Made by a program: the position numbers and the translations under genes. DNA of 47,233 nucleotides from Elysia marginata (taxonomy: Eukaryota > Mollusca > Gastropoda > Plakobranchidae): positions 454,385 through 501,617 of the forward strand of contig BMAT01002950.1 in the NCBI GenBank assembly GCA_019649035.1. The letters run 5' to 3'. The notes under the pieces are model-generated. The model worked only from the letters and a program-made list of their open reading frames with translations, searched no databases and was not told the DNA's origin. Shown here one piece after another: positions 1 to 10,168 of the stretch (position 1 is its first letter; each line of letters starts with the position of its first letter).

Positions 1-300
1 AAAAAGAGTTTAGACATTACATTTTGCTTTGCGATAGTTGATACACAAGTTATACCCGATTATCGGATCTTTCTTGGACGTTCTTCAAGGTCGTGTATTC
101 TAAGTGGGCTTAAATGAAGATTTTAATTATGATTACTAAAAAATTATTTTCAAAGAGTTAACATCTATCGCGGCATTGTTGGGATTATAATTACATTAAT
201 TTTAACATTTGAAGAAAATTGCCGAAGCGATAAGCAGCTAAAAGCAGTGAAAGGACAACATTGATCGCTAAAAATAATTACAATAATCACTATAAAAAAT

Positions 301-342
<42 letters not shown>

Positions 343-1700
343 TCCGTTCTTTCTTAATTAAAGAGAAAATTAAATTGAATTATATGAATCAATAGTGGGA
401 AAATAACGACTTTGAAAACAATTACTTTAATTATGAGGAACCACGATTAGGGACAAGCTGTGCTGTGATTAACGGCCCAAGCCATGCAGGTAGCAACTTA
501 TTTTTAGCCTGCCGTGCATTACAGCGCAATGACTAAGTGTTGTGCCTTATGTTATCTCTATGGTCAGCGTCCTACAGTATCAGGCCAAGGCCAGGATACG
601 ACTCGGTAGCCCCACGCTGATTAATTACGAAGATTTCTTTTCTGAAGAGAGAAGTGAGAGAAAAGGTGTATGTGTTGGTGTAGAAGTGTAAACAGGACTC
701 CTTATGGCGTGATGCAAAGCTAGGTTAGATGACAAAACAGGGAATGAGATAAACCAAAACTTTGATACCCCTGAAAATTTTAAAAATTAAAAAAAAAAAA
801 AACAAACCAAAAAAACAAACAAACATACAACGAGGATTTAAAGGGCAGGGATGCCACTCAAAATTTTTTAAAGTAACTGAAAATCTCGGCGCCATGTTCA
901 CGCACGCACAAACTTGTAAAAAATATGCTATTTAGGGTCTCTGTCTTTGTTGATGGGATCAATATTGATTAAATATGTTTGCTCATGTAGTTTCTCAGGC
1001 TTAAAAAAAACCGGAAAAAACCCAAAACAAAACACCCCCCCCTCCCGGAAAAAATGGCATTTTTATCCTCTTTGGACTAGTTATGATATAGTAACATTCC
1101 TCGCAAACACAAGTACGTTTTGTACAAGTAGCCTCTGAGCCATGCAGCTGGCTATGAAGCTAGAAGGCATACTTGCATAACTCGAAATTACTTCCGGATA
1201 TTTTTTAACGATAACAAACCGAATCCACTACGCACTTTTAGTAGTGTCCTATAGCGCTTTTAGTAGTAACCTGTTTGCACTTAACATTTGCTTGAAGGTC
1301 TTTTAGTCGATAACACAACAATAGTTTGAAAGCGAATCAAAACAAAAAAAAACCTTTGTTATCATTGCTACAAAAACAACTATACGAAAGAATCTGTTGT
1401 TTTTTTTCTCGACAAAACCGTCAACGCACGGAGGATTGTCTCGTTTCCTCCACGGCGGAAGCAGAAATTTAATTAATGTTACTTAAGTCCCCGTCTCACT
1501 TCGACCAGTAAGCTAAACCGACCTTGAAAGAAGAACACAGACTGACCACTAATTTCCTCCTACAGTTTTGTTTAGCTGCTGTCCTTTTCTTTTGACTTCA
1601 TACAGACCGTCTCACCGATATCTACCACAGGGTGTTTATTTTTAACCACCGCTCCCTGTCTTCTATACTATTTCGCACGCACCGAGCGCGGTAAGTGTAC
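1..1700. other. 5' flank of the chitinase gene, no gene seen
   Basis: This AT-rich stretch shows no open frame with coding character and no recognisable splice-delimited exon on either strand. It holds an (AAT)n microsatellite, several poly-A runs and a weak imperfect hairpin near 457-527. The last few hundred bases are probably upstream regulatory DNA for the chitinase gene, but I cannot name a specific enhancer motif. If RIC1 continued on the minus strand beyond the chitinase gene, its exons would lie here or farther left; I looked for them and did not find any. Confidence 0.5.
302..341. repeat. (AAT)n microsatellite
   Basis: About twelve uninterrupted AAT/ATA units followed by AT-rich sequence. 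Such runs can be the 3' tail of a LINE or SINE, but nothing upstream is recognisable as one. Confidence 0.85.
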
Positions 1701-1709
1701 ACGTAAGCA

Positions 1710-1777
1710 TATATAAACAGGGACACTCGACTCGCTAAGAACATTATACCACCAACTTCACATTGAACATCAGAATG
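1710..1777 (+). promoter_or_regulatory. TATA box and start-codon exon of the chitinase gene
   Basis: TATATAAA lies at 1710-1717, so transcription is expected to begin near 1740. The first ATG after that (1775-1777) is followed directly by a consensus donor (gtaagc), leaving a first exon whose only coding bases are the start codon. The donor is phase 0 and joins in frame to the acceptor at 2371-2372, giving a classical signal peptide. This pairing is the reason for preferring this start to the in-frame ATG at 2352, which would add six residues and need no upstream exon. Transcript data would settle it. Confidence 0.65.
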
Positions 1778-4700
1778 GTAAGCAACTGTGACACTTCTAT
1801 TATAAATCGACAAAGTTTTTTCTCTCTCAGAACAGCAGGGCGCTCGGTTGATGCAAACATTATTTACTTTTCAATTATTACGTGAATTTTATGACAAGAA
1901 CTTTCCGTGTTCTATAAGACAAGCTGTTTCTTTAAAATGCAAATAAAATCAAATCATGCACTCTACACAAAGACAATTAAAACGAGCTTCCATTTAGATG
2001 CTCCATTCTGCATTTTCAAAATGTTAACACATGGGATAGTTGAACTTTAAAAAGAAAAATAAGGAGAATATATGATTTTAAACAATTTTTTAAAGAGTAA
2101 ATAACAAAAACAAGGGATAACCAACTCAGTCAAAATATGATAACTGCATTTAAGGATATTACTTTTAGGTTACCAATGCTTTAAATGCATCTTTTGATGA
2201 ATTCGCAACTCTCATTATCATAACCACATGATATGCTTCTCCGTGTACTTAAAATACTGCGAATATTACCACTACGACTGTTCCTATCACTGCTGCTGCC
2301 GCTGCTGCTGTTACTACATATACTTGTACTAATTTTATTATCATTTATTCTGTGCATTCCTTCAACCAAAAGGACACGACCACAGTAGCAAGTTTTGCAC
2401 TGCTACCAATCCTGTTGCTCTTACAAGGAGGAGGAGCCGACTCCAACTTCTGCCAAGGAAAATCCGATGGCCTTCACGCAAACCCCAACGACTGCAGTAA
2501 ATACTACACTTGCCATGTAGGCATCACATATGAGCACACATGCGGGACCTTAGTGTTCAACTCGGCCCCATCAATCCTGAGCTGCGACTTCCCACACAAT
2601 GTCGACTGTCTGCCGGGAGGTGTGCGCGGCACGAACCCCGGCCACTGCCACGGTAAGTCAGACGGTCTACATCCGCACCCAACAGACTGTAGTAAATACT
2701 ATAACTGCCACAATGGAAATGGCGTGGCCACGGCCTGCCCTCCGGGAACGCTCTTCAACATAGACAGACAATACTGTGACTGGGAGAACAACGTTGCCTG
2801 CGTTGGTGGAACTGGCAGAACAAAAACAAGTTTCTGTACCGGGAAAGCGGACGGTTTGTATCCAAACCCGTCAGACTGTAATAAATATTACCAATGTTAC
2901 AATTCAGGTACCACTGCCGATAATTCTTGCTCTGCAGGGCTTTATTTTGACCCTGTTTTAAAGGTCTGCAACTGGCCCGAGAACGTCCAATGTTCCACGG
3001 TACCCACAACGGCACCCACGGCAGCTCCACCTACAATTCAAACATCGGCTCAGACAGCGGCTCCACCTACGACTCAGACAGCCGCTCCGACAGCGACTTC
3101 AACCACGGTTCACACTGCGGCTTCAACTGCGACTCAGACAGCGGCTCCAACATCAGCACCAACAAATGCACCCCCCGCAGGAAGCCCGTGCCAGCGACGT
3201 GTGTGCTATCACACCAACTGGTCCCAGTACCGTACCGGCGCCGGTAAATTCTTACCTTCCAACCTCGACCCCTTCCTTTGCACACACATCATGTATTCTT
3301 TTGCTAATTTGGTGAATAATAGGTTGGTCGCCTTCGAATGGAACGACGAATCAACAGACTCGCAGATCGGGAATTATGAACTAGTGAGTATGGAAGACGT
3401 ATAGTTTTGTTTTAATAATCTGTCCATTGCAAACGTCAAAAACAATCTTATGTATGCCTACGTTTTATAAGTCACTACAGTTTATTAGCAGCACCAATAA
3501 CTTATTTAAAAAACAAAAAAAAACAATAGATATTTAAAACAACTTCCAAGGTTGCTCAAATGCCAAAATCTTTATTTTAAGGTTCGTGTTTATATATTTT
3601 TTCATCCTTAAACTATTTATTTTAAAACTCTAAACCCACAAAAAATCTATGACCATGATTTGAATAGATCTTACAATGTTCCTACTTTTTGCATACAGGT
3701 GACGAACCTGAAGCAGCAGAACGCAGAGCTTAAAGTCCTGCTTGCTGTTGGCGGCTGGAACATGGCATCCGCACCGTTCACAGCTATGGTGGCCACGCCA
3801 CAGACTCGAGCTCATTTCATATCCACCAGCATAGACTTTCTGCGCGGACATAACTTTGACGGGCTTGACTTGGACTGGGAATACCCGGCCGACAGGGGCA
3901 GCCCGCCCGAGGATCGCAATCGTTTCACGGCTCTTGTTCAAGAACTGAGGGCAGCGTTCGATGCTGAGGGAATACTAACTAATCGACAGGCGTTGCTCCT
4001 CACTGCCGCAGGTTAGATTGTAGTTTTTAGGTAACTGCAGTTAAAAACCTAAGGCACTTTCATTTAGCTTCCATTCTCTCTTTCTACAAGTAAATAAGCG
4101 CGGAATTACATCTTTTCGATGTTACATGTAGCTTCAACTTCTGCCATCGACAAGGAAAGTAATTCTCCAGTTCTCACCATCTATGATGAATACTTTTTTT
4201 TCGTGTCCACAAAAAAAAGCAACAAAAAAAAAAAAAAAAAAACAAAGACGCCACCAACCAAAAATACAACAAAACCGAAAAAGCAACCTGCTTATCGACT
4301 GATTCCCTTTTTCAAAAATTGATTGCAGACGCGCTTCATTTCAATGACATTCCGTTTTGATGTAAAAAAATGTTCCTCTGTTTAAAACCACAGACGGATC
4401 CATCCGACTAGCTATCATTTCCACACCTGAAAAGCAATTAAAAAACGTAATCCTGTTTAACTTCTTGCAGTGGCAGCCGGGAAGGAAAAAATCGACAAAG
4501 GTTACGACATACCAGCGATCAGTGCTGAATTGGACTTCATCAACCTTATGACCTACGACCTTCATGGGAGCTGGGAGAGCGTCACAGGACACAACAGCCC
4601 GTTGTATGCCGGAGACCATGAAAGTGGTATGTTCGGTTATTTTTTGAAATTGACGAACATCTTTAATGTTAGGCCCATTAAAAAAATAAATGTCCACATC

Positions 4701-5826
4701 AACCAGTTGAAAATTTCAAGCTTTCAGCAAGTTGACACTGTGCTCGCATATCTCATAATTGGGACTTTCATTGACAGCGGCGTATGGTCTAAATAATCGG
4801 CGATCTACACAAACCAAAGTGTACATAATGTTTAAAGATCACTTTATTCAAAAATGTCTTTAAGTTTTACAGATAAAAGAAACCTAAAAAAATTAAGTGA
4901 TTGTATTAAAAAAAAACTCTTACCTATACAAAATCAGACAGTTTTTATGTTGGGTTGTACTGCCTCTAATTTCTACTAGTCTCTCGTGCAAGATAAAATA
5001 GTAATAAAAGTATTCCCAAATGCTTAGCAAAATGTTGATTTCTAAAATAAACCATGAAAGTCAAATGTACAAAGAAAACAGCTTACAAGGAGCCCATTTT
5101 ATTTCAGGCGACAAGCGCCAGTTTAACGTAGACTGGGCAGCCAGCTATTGGGTCAGCAATGGATGTCCCCCAGATAAGCTGGTTGTGGGACTACCGCTAT
5201 ATGGTCGCTCTTTCACCCTGACAACGGGCAGCACTACAGTGAACTCCCCAGCTTCACCAGGTCTCAGCGGCCCCTTCACGAAAGAAGCAGGTAAAGGCTA
5301 GGTCAGGCTAAAAAGAGACATGTTTCAAAGTTGGGCACAGAGGAAAGAGTGTGACTTTTATCCTTTAAAACTTTAGTCTAAATGTAACTGTGATAAGTCT
5401 AAAAGTGGGAAAATCTGACTGAGTGTCGACCAATATATGTTTTGTGTTAGATTCGTAAGGAACGCCTCATTACTTCGTTCCACTTAGTTTACAACAGTGC
5501 TATTAGCCGTGTTTTCATTTACTTATATGCCGCTTTGTACCTTGACAGGCTATGCGTCTTACTACGAGGTGTGTGACATGTTGAAGCAAGCTGACGCCCA
5601 GCCTAATTTCCTGCAGGATCAGCGCGTGCCATACCTGGTGCTCGGCAATCAGTGGATGGGCTACGACAGCCCTAGCAGTCTCAGGGAAAAAGTCCGCTAC
5701 ACCAGATCTAAAGGCTACGGTGGTGTCATGGTCTGGGCCATAGACCTGGATGACTTCAGTGGCTCCTTTTGCAATAACGGACCTTACCCTCTGCTCAATG
5801 CTATCCAGGATGAGTGTCAGCTTTGA
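1775..5826 (+). CDS. secreted chitinase, three CBM14 modules followed by GH18 (six exons)
   Basis: Predicted endochitinase (EC 3.2.1.14) that would hydrolyse beta-1,4-linked N-acetylglucosamine polymers outside the cell. Coding exons: 1775-1777, 2373-3383, 3699-4011, 4471-4626, 5108-5290, 5549-5826; all introns are GT-AG and phases agree, giving 647 residues. Order of parts: signal peptide about 1-23; three six-cysteine peritrophin-A/CBM14 domains at about 27-80, 92-144 and 155-208; a Thr/Ala/Pro/Gln linker at 209-273, likely O-glycosylated; a GH18 barrel from about 277 to the end. GH18 landmarks are all present: LLAVGGW (352-358), the catalytic [10 protein letters not shown] with acid/base Glu399, MTYD with Tyr471 and Asp472, and the MVWAIDLDD strand with Trp618. 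Vertebrate chitotriosidase and AMCase carry one CBM14 at the C-terminus, so the layout here is reversed and tripled. Role in digestion, moulting-like remodelling, shell matrix or immunity cannot be decided from sequence. The enzyme class is very likely; no gene symbol is assigned because of paralogy. Confidence 0.95.
2373..3383 (+). CDS. chitinase exon 2: signal peptide, three CBM14 domains, linker, GH18 start
   Basis: The exon is bounded by an acceptor after ccaaaag and the donor gtgagt, phase 0 at both ends. It carries the hydrophobic core of the signal peptide, eighteen cysteines arranged as three sets of six, and the low-complexity linker whose codons are strongly C-rich. All three chitin-binding domains sit in one exon, so they probably multiplied by duplication inside the exon and not by exon shuffling. 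Confidence 0.93.
3699..4011 (+). CDS. chitinase exon 3: GH18 catalytic motif
   Basis: Acceptor gcatacag and donor gttaga; phase 0 in, phase 1 out. It encodes the SxGG-type strand (AVGGW) and the DxxDxDxE signature at residues 392-399 with no substitution in the three Asp or the catalytic Glu. Confidence 0.93.
4471..4626 (+). CDS. chitinase exon 4: MTYD region
   Basis: Acceptor cttcttgcag, donor gtatgt, phase 1 at both ends. It encodes the [11 protein letters not shown] segment that lines the substrate cleft of GH18 enzymes and the conserved GHNSPLY stretch. Confidence 0.93.
5108..5290 (+). CDS. chitinase exon 5
   Basis: Acceptor atttcag, donor gtaaag, phase 1 at both ends. It encodes the conserved [11 protein letters not shown] segment and the GPFTKEAG loop of the GH18 insertion domain. 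Confidence 0.93.
5549..5826 (+). CDS. chitinase exon 6: GH18 C-terminus and stop
   Basis: Acceptor cttgacag, phase 1, ending at TGA (5824-5826). It encodes NQWMGYD and the [10 protein letters not shown] strand, and stops a few residues after the barrel, so there is no C-terminal chitin-binding domain. The first AATAAA downstream is near 6533; a nearer non-canonical poly(A) signal may be used. Confidence 0.93.
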
Positions 5827-6083
5827 GTCTTTATAGACGTACGTTTATATCGCATAATAATTATCTTCTCATATTGTTGGCCTCACAAGCCTATTATTGT
5901 TGGCGGCATAATAGTAATGTCTCTCCGGTACTACACAATTGGTTGCATTACATTCAGATATTAATAATACGATGTGGCCGCAACTGTTTGTCTTTTGAGC
6001 TAAATAGAGAGAGGTAGAGAGAGAAAAGTAAAGCGAAAAAAGAGAAAGATAAGGGCTGTATGATAACCTGAGAAATTTGAAAG

Positions 6084-6088
<5 letters not shown>

Positions 6089-6160
<72 letters not shown>
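6089..6160. repeat. (GA)n microsatellite in the chitinase 3' region
   Basis: About 72 bases of GA repeat with one GGG interruption, purines on the plus strand. It lies 260 bases after the chitinase stop codon and might be inside the 3' UTR. Confidence 0.9.
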
Positions 6161-6162
<2 letters not shown>

Positions 6163-6927
6163 CACTTGACAATGAAAATAAGATGGGTCCAAAGCAACAA
6201 ACAAGACCATCACTCTTGTGATGATAATGTTTTTCTCTTTTCTTTTTTTTAAAGGCTAGTGCCTTAATATTGTACATTCAGAAGAACTGACTGCTTGTAT
6301 CTTTCTATCAGGCACTACAACTGCATGACAATTTGACAAAAATGCTCCGTGCCTCACTCACAAAAGCAAAAAAAAAAAAAAGGCATTAATAGTCATACTC
6401 ATATTCAACAAAACAAGCACAAAGACACACAAAACCAAAACACTATTTTCCATTTACAATTTACAAATGAACGCAAAGACTAAAACAAAAACATAATTTT
6501 CCAACCAATCAAGGTAGAAAATCCCAACGTTAATAAAGGATGCACTTCCTGAAATAAGTAAATGGTGTATTTGATAGTGATCATAAAAGAATTCTCAACA
6601 GCTGTATTTTGACATCAGTTCTTAGTTTCGAAAAAAATACCACCACTTACAAGAATGACTATTAAGTATAATATAATAATAAAAACATGCAATTTATCAA
6701 CTGCTAATGTTTGAAGTAAAGATGTTTTTTTCTTCCTTTACAAATTCTACATGTATTTCTGAACCATTAAAAAAATTAAAAAATAGTGATTCGTTGCATG
6801 AATTATTTTTTTCCCAAATGCAATAGAAATAAAGGAGATACAAATTTTATTAATGAAAGAAAGTCTTCATAAGGTAATTGGCAGTAAGTGAAATGTGCTT
6901 TAAAATGGCCCCCAAATATACTTGCTA

Positions 6928-7002
6928 GCACTCAGTGGGATTGAAACCTTTGCCTAAAAGTATCTTAGGCACCCATCGTCTTGCTTTTCAAAGAAATAGG
7001 TG
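6928..7002 (-). other. decayed tRNA-like head, probably a SINE fragment
   Basis: Read on the minus strand it contains a run resembling a Pol III A box followed by GGTTTCAATCCC, a B-box-like sequence. Similar sequence, including the bases just 5' of the A box, occurs at 39771-39845 on the same strand, which points to a dispersed tRNA-derived family and not to a working tRNA gene. No clean cloverleaf can be drawn. Confidence 0.4.
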
Positions 7003-8039
7003 TTGCCAGTTTGAAGCTGCTTTTTGAGAGGAGTTTCACAGCAAAGGTCTTTACTAAGCCTTGTTAAAAGTGACAGAAAGCAAGCATTTTTCTAACTAAT
7101 TGCACTTCAAGCAAACTTCTACACACTTCTATAAAGTTCATAATACCAATCAACCAAATGCCAGTTATGCTGTTGGTGCTTCTACCATCTATTTTACTGT
7201 TTATAACTATTCTTATCATATTCCCTTCAACTTCAAATTAAAAAATAACATGACAAAATCTCAGTTCAGCTTATTTTAGGCTTGCACCAAAGACAATCTT
7301 GTTTTTAGGCTCTCAGTGTGACTGCAATCACCTCATTGAAAAATATCTTTTTTTTTTAAATAAACACCTAAAAATGTATCTTATATTCTCATACCAAATA
7401 AGATATTTTCTCTACAAATAACAGGCCTATAAGACCTCATAATTTTCCTGCTCAGTTGTTACATGAGGAGAGCACCTTGAATGCACATTAATTAGTAAAA
7501 GAAAATAATGAAAGGAGCCCTAATTTTGGACCCTTTCAGCACTGTTTTGATATCAACAACCTACTATAAAAACAAGAACTGAAGATGGTGGAGAGTTTGG
7601 ACAGCAGTGCACCGGAACCATAATAAAACAAAAAAATTTAAATATGCAGAAATGGGCTAAAGTAAGTTAAATACCGTAAATAATATTAAGAAATTTAATC
7701 CCTTGAAGTTCATGGGCTTTTGCCATCTTGCTTTCCGGTTTTGATATGTGAGAAAATTTGTCCAAGTTCTACATTTATAATGATGTGAGGTTTTTATGAC
7801 TTAGTTTTTGAAATAATCTTAGCAGGTAGTAAATCTAGATCGATTTAGATTATGTAGGGAATGGCAGAGAGTAGTAGAAAAAGTCAGAGGAACGTATTCG
7901 ATTTCTGTAGGTAAAAAGAAGAGTGCAGTGGGTTTTCCCTTTTTCTCTTAGATGTCCTATCTTTGGTGGCTGATGCAATCGGCAGCGCCCCTAGACCCCA
8001 CACTGTTGGGGTTAAAATCTAAAAATATCAAAGATGGCT

Positions 8040-8268
8040 TCAGCTGTGTTCAATAATATTAATCAAGTGCTATGCTTCATAGCGTTGGTGACCATGTCCC
8101 TCCCTAATTCTCAATCCTTTGTTGCTGTCAATGTCTCAGTCACTTGTCGTTTGCCAGGCCATAGTCTTAGCCCATTCAACACTTTCTCCCTTTGTTTTCC
8201 TCTGCTTCTTTTTCTACCAATATTTCCAATTGTTATAGGATGTTCAAGTTTTTCTCTTCTAATCACCT
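8040..8268 (-). pseudogene. LINE polyprotein C-terminal stub
   Basis: On the minus strand this reads as the familiar tail of LINE reverse-transcriptase ORFs: a REKLEHPITIGNIG segment, then RKRSRGKQREKVLNG, then a short Trp-containing helix and a D-x-E-L-x-R-D-M-V-x-N-A ending. A stop codon replaces the Arg of the usual DR-xx-W-R motif, so it is dead. Reverse-transcriptase and endonuclease parts are absent. It lies in the interval where RIC1 C-terminal exons would be expected. Family (RTE-like or Jockey-like) is not certain. Confidence 0.7.
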
Positions 8269-10043
8269 TGCCAAGAAAAGAGGCTTGGTATTTTTGTGAG
8301 GTTTTAAAATTAATGTCCTTTGTTCAATTAACTGCTAATAATAGAATAGGGGAGCCAGTGTAACACAGTTGAGTATAGAATATGTTTACAGTTTAACACA
8401 GTATAGCCAAGACAAAGAGCAATATTTCTAGAAGCAAGTCAACGTTTGTTAGTTCTGTCCTTTGCTCGACTAGGTCGATTACAACAACAAAAAAAAAAGG
8501 AACAAGATGAAAATCAGATATGGGTACCCTGACACCCACATGGCAAGAATCAAGATGCATAAAAGAGGGATTTGATCAAAACAAATAATTTAAACAAACT
8601 TTTAGCTTATAATTGTTTCAGAAATTTATTGTAAAAGGTTCACATGACAGCTTTCTGAACACTTTGTAAAACTATTTCTATAATTTTCTACAACCTAAGT
8701 GTAATATTTACATGCATTGATTCTTAAAACCATAAAATGACTAGCAGTAAAAGTTTTAACTCATAAACTTAACACATTGTTTTATGGTTGCAGTGACAGT
8801 ATAAAACTTATAGTTGATCCTAAATCAAACAAATGATAAAGCCTTATAGAGATCTTGTTAGTTCACGGATGATTTTTTAGGCCCTGTACGATCTTGTTTC
8901 ACTCTAAAACTATGTAAATTCTAGTTTGTATCCTAAAATGTAGCTAAGTGCCACAAAAATATGAATTGAAGAACTCAAAGTCTGACTGCTACAAATAAAA
9001 AAAGGCCAAAGCTTGAGATTGACAGATTTCTAAATGATAAACTAGAAGAAAAAGATTATAAACTATATGAATTTAAAAAATTGAAAAGAAAAGGTAAACT
9101 TTAAGAAAAACTAGATCTCTAGTGAAATAAATACCTCTTGCAACCGCTCAAATTAAGTTGGATGTCAGAATTTTTATCATTAAGAAGTCTTTCAAAAGTC
9201 TAGTTTTATTCTTTTTCTGAATATTTTAAATTGAGAGAAATTCTAATATGTTTCCACAATTTTAAAAAAATTCATGAAATTGTTAACGTATACAAGAATT
9301 AAAAAAATTGTATTGTTTGAAATATCAATACCTTGTAAAGTGAAAGTTTTGGTATAGATGACAAATTGAAACTGGTTGCAAAACATATCTGTATAGTAGT
9401 ATGATTTGGATTAGTGTGACTATCAGACTCATTAATGTTTAAAACTCTGTGTCCTCTGTCAGGCAGTCTAAGTCTAGATTTAGGCAATGATGGGAGCAGC
9501 TGAAAATTCAACTAAACTTGTCCTAGTTTCAATCTAGACTACCAGGTCTCCACAGACTCTAAATCTAATTAGTCTACCCTAAAGCCAGTCTTGTTCATGG
9601 TTCTGTAAGGTACAGTCAAAGAAATCTTAGCAGTCTCCAGCACTTAAAATCAGAGCCATGGATCTTAAGTGTAACTTAAAAAAAAAATTAACTGATGTTT
9701 TCAATAGGCAAAGCAAGTGATTGTTGAAACAATTTGTGTTCAATAAGTGGGAATTTTTTTTTCTGTAGGCAAGTTGAGAAGCGGGATTATGACGCAAAAG
9801 TGAGATTTTCCCACCTAAAGCTGGACTGTATGCAGGTCTGGAGAAAAGCCAGCTTTTGTTAGAAGCCCCAAAAAATTCATTAGACCTTGACAGCTTTTTC
9901 AACTTCAGAAAAAAGTTATTAAAACGTCACTTCTTTCATGCAAAAGAGCTCAATCGTAGTCAAAACCACGGTTATATTTAGAGCAAACTGGCCAGATTGG
10001 GAAGAATGATAAATTTATACACATGCAATCAACACAGACTAAC
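8269..10043. other. AT-rich DNA 3' of the last visible RIC1 exon
   Basis: No exon with RIC1-like residues, no other coding signal and no clear repeat family was seen. A few open frames of 60-90 codons occur on the minus strand but have ordinary intronic composition and no recognisable protein. Confidence 0.45.
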
Positions 10044-10168
10044 CTGGTATAGGCTCCTTGGATGTGGCCTCTGCCTCTAGCACCTCATGGAGAAGCAATT
10101 CCAGGACATGAGGAAAGTAAGTCAGCTCTTTACAGCTGCGTGCCAAGTCCAAGGCATTTACTCCCAAA
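10044..10168 (-). CDS. RIC1: RIC1 exon 20, last visible exon
   Basis: 125 bases, phase 2 in and 1 out, acceptor cctcatcag and donor gttagt. It encodes [13 protein letters not shown] and [18 protein letters not shown], ending at KEPIP. The downstream partner must begin with two bases completing a Gly or Asp codon; none was found between here and the chitinase gene. Reading through the donor gives a stop within two codons. Confidence 0.94.

Larger units (their letters stand above)
5827..8039. other. intergenic AT-rich DNA after the chitinase gene
   Basis: Apart from a (GA)n tract and a tRNA-like fragment listed separately, I see no coding exon, RNA gene or long repeat. The stretch was examined on the minus strand for the missing RIC1 C-terminal exons; none with conserved residues and usable splice sites was found. 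Confidence 0.5.

Noticed and set aside
1622..1813. 63-codon minus-strand frame over the chitinase promoter
   Set aside because: It is antisense to the TATA box and first exon, and has no family resemblance.
2181..3285. Overlapping open frames on both strands within chitinase exon 2
   Set aside because: They are shadows of the GC-rich coding exon; only the frame with three six-cysteine domains makes a sensible protein.
9299..9902. Minus-strand open frames of 70 and 91 codons examined as RIC1 C-terminal exons
   Set aside because: Neither resembles RIC1 nor has flanking splice sites in the needed phase; composition is intronic.
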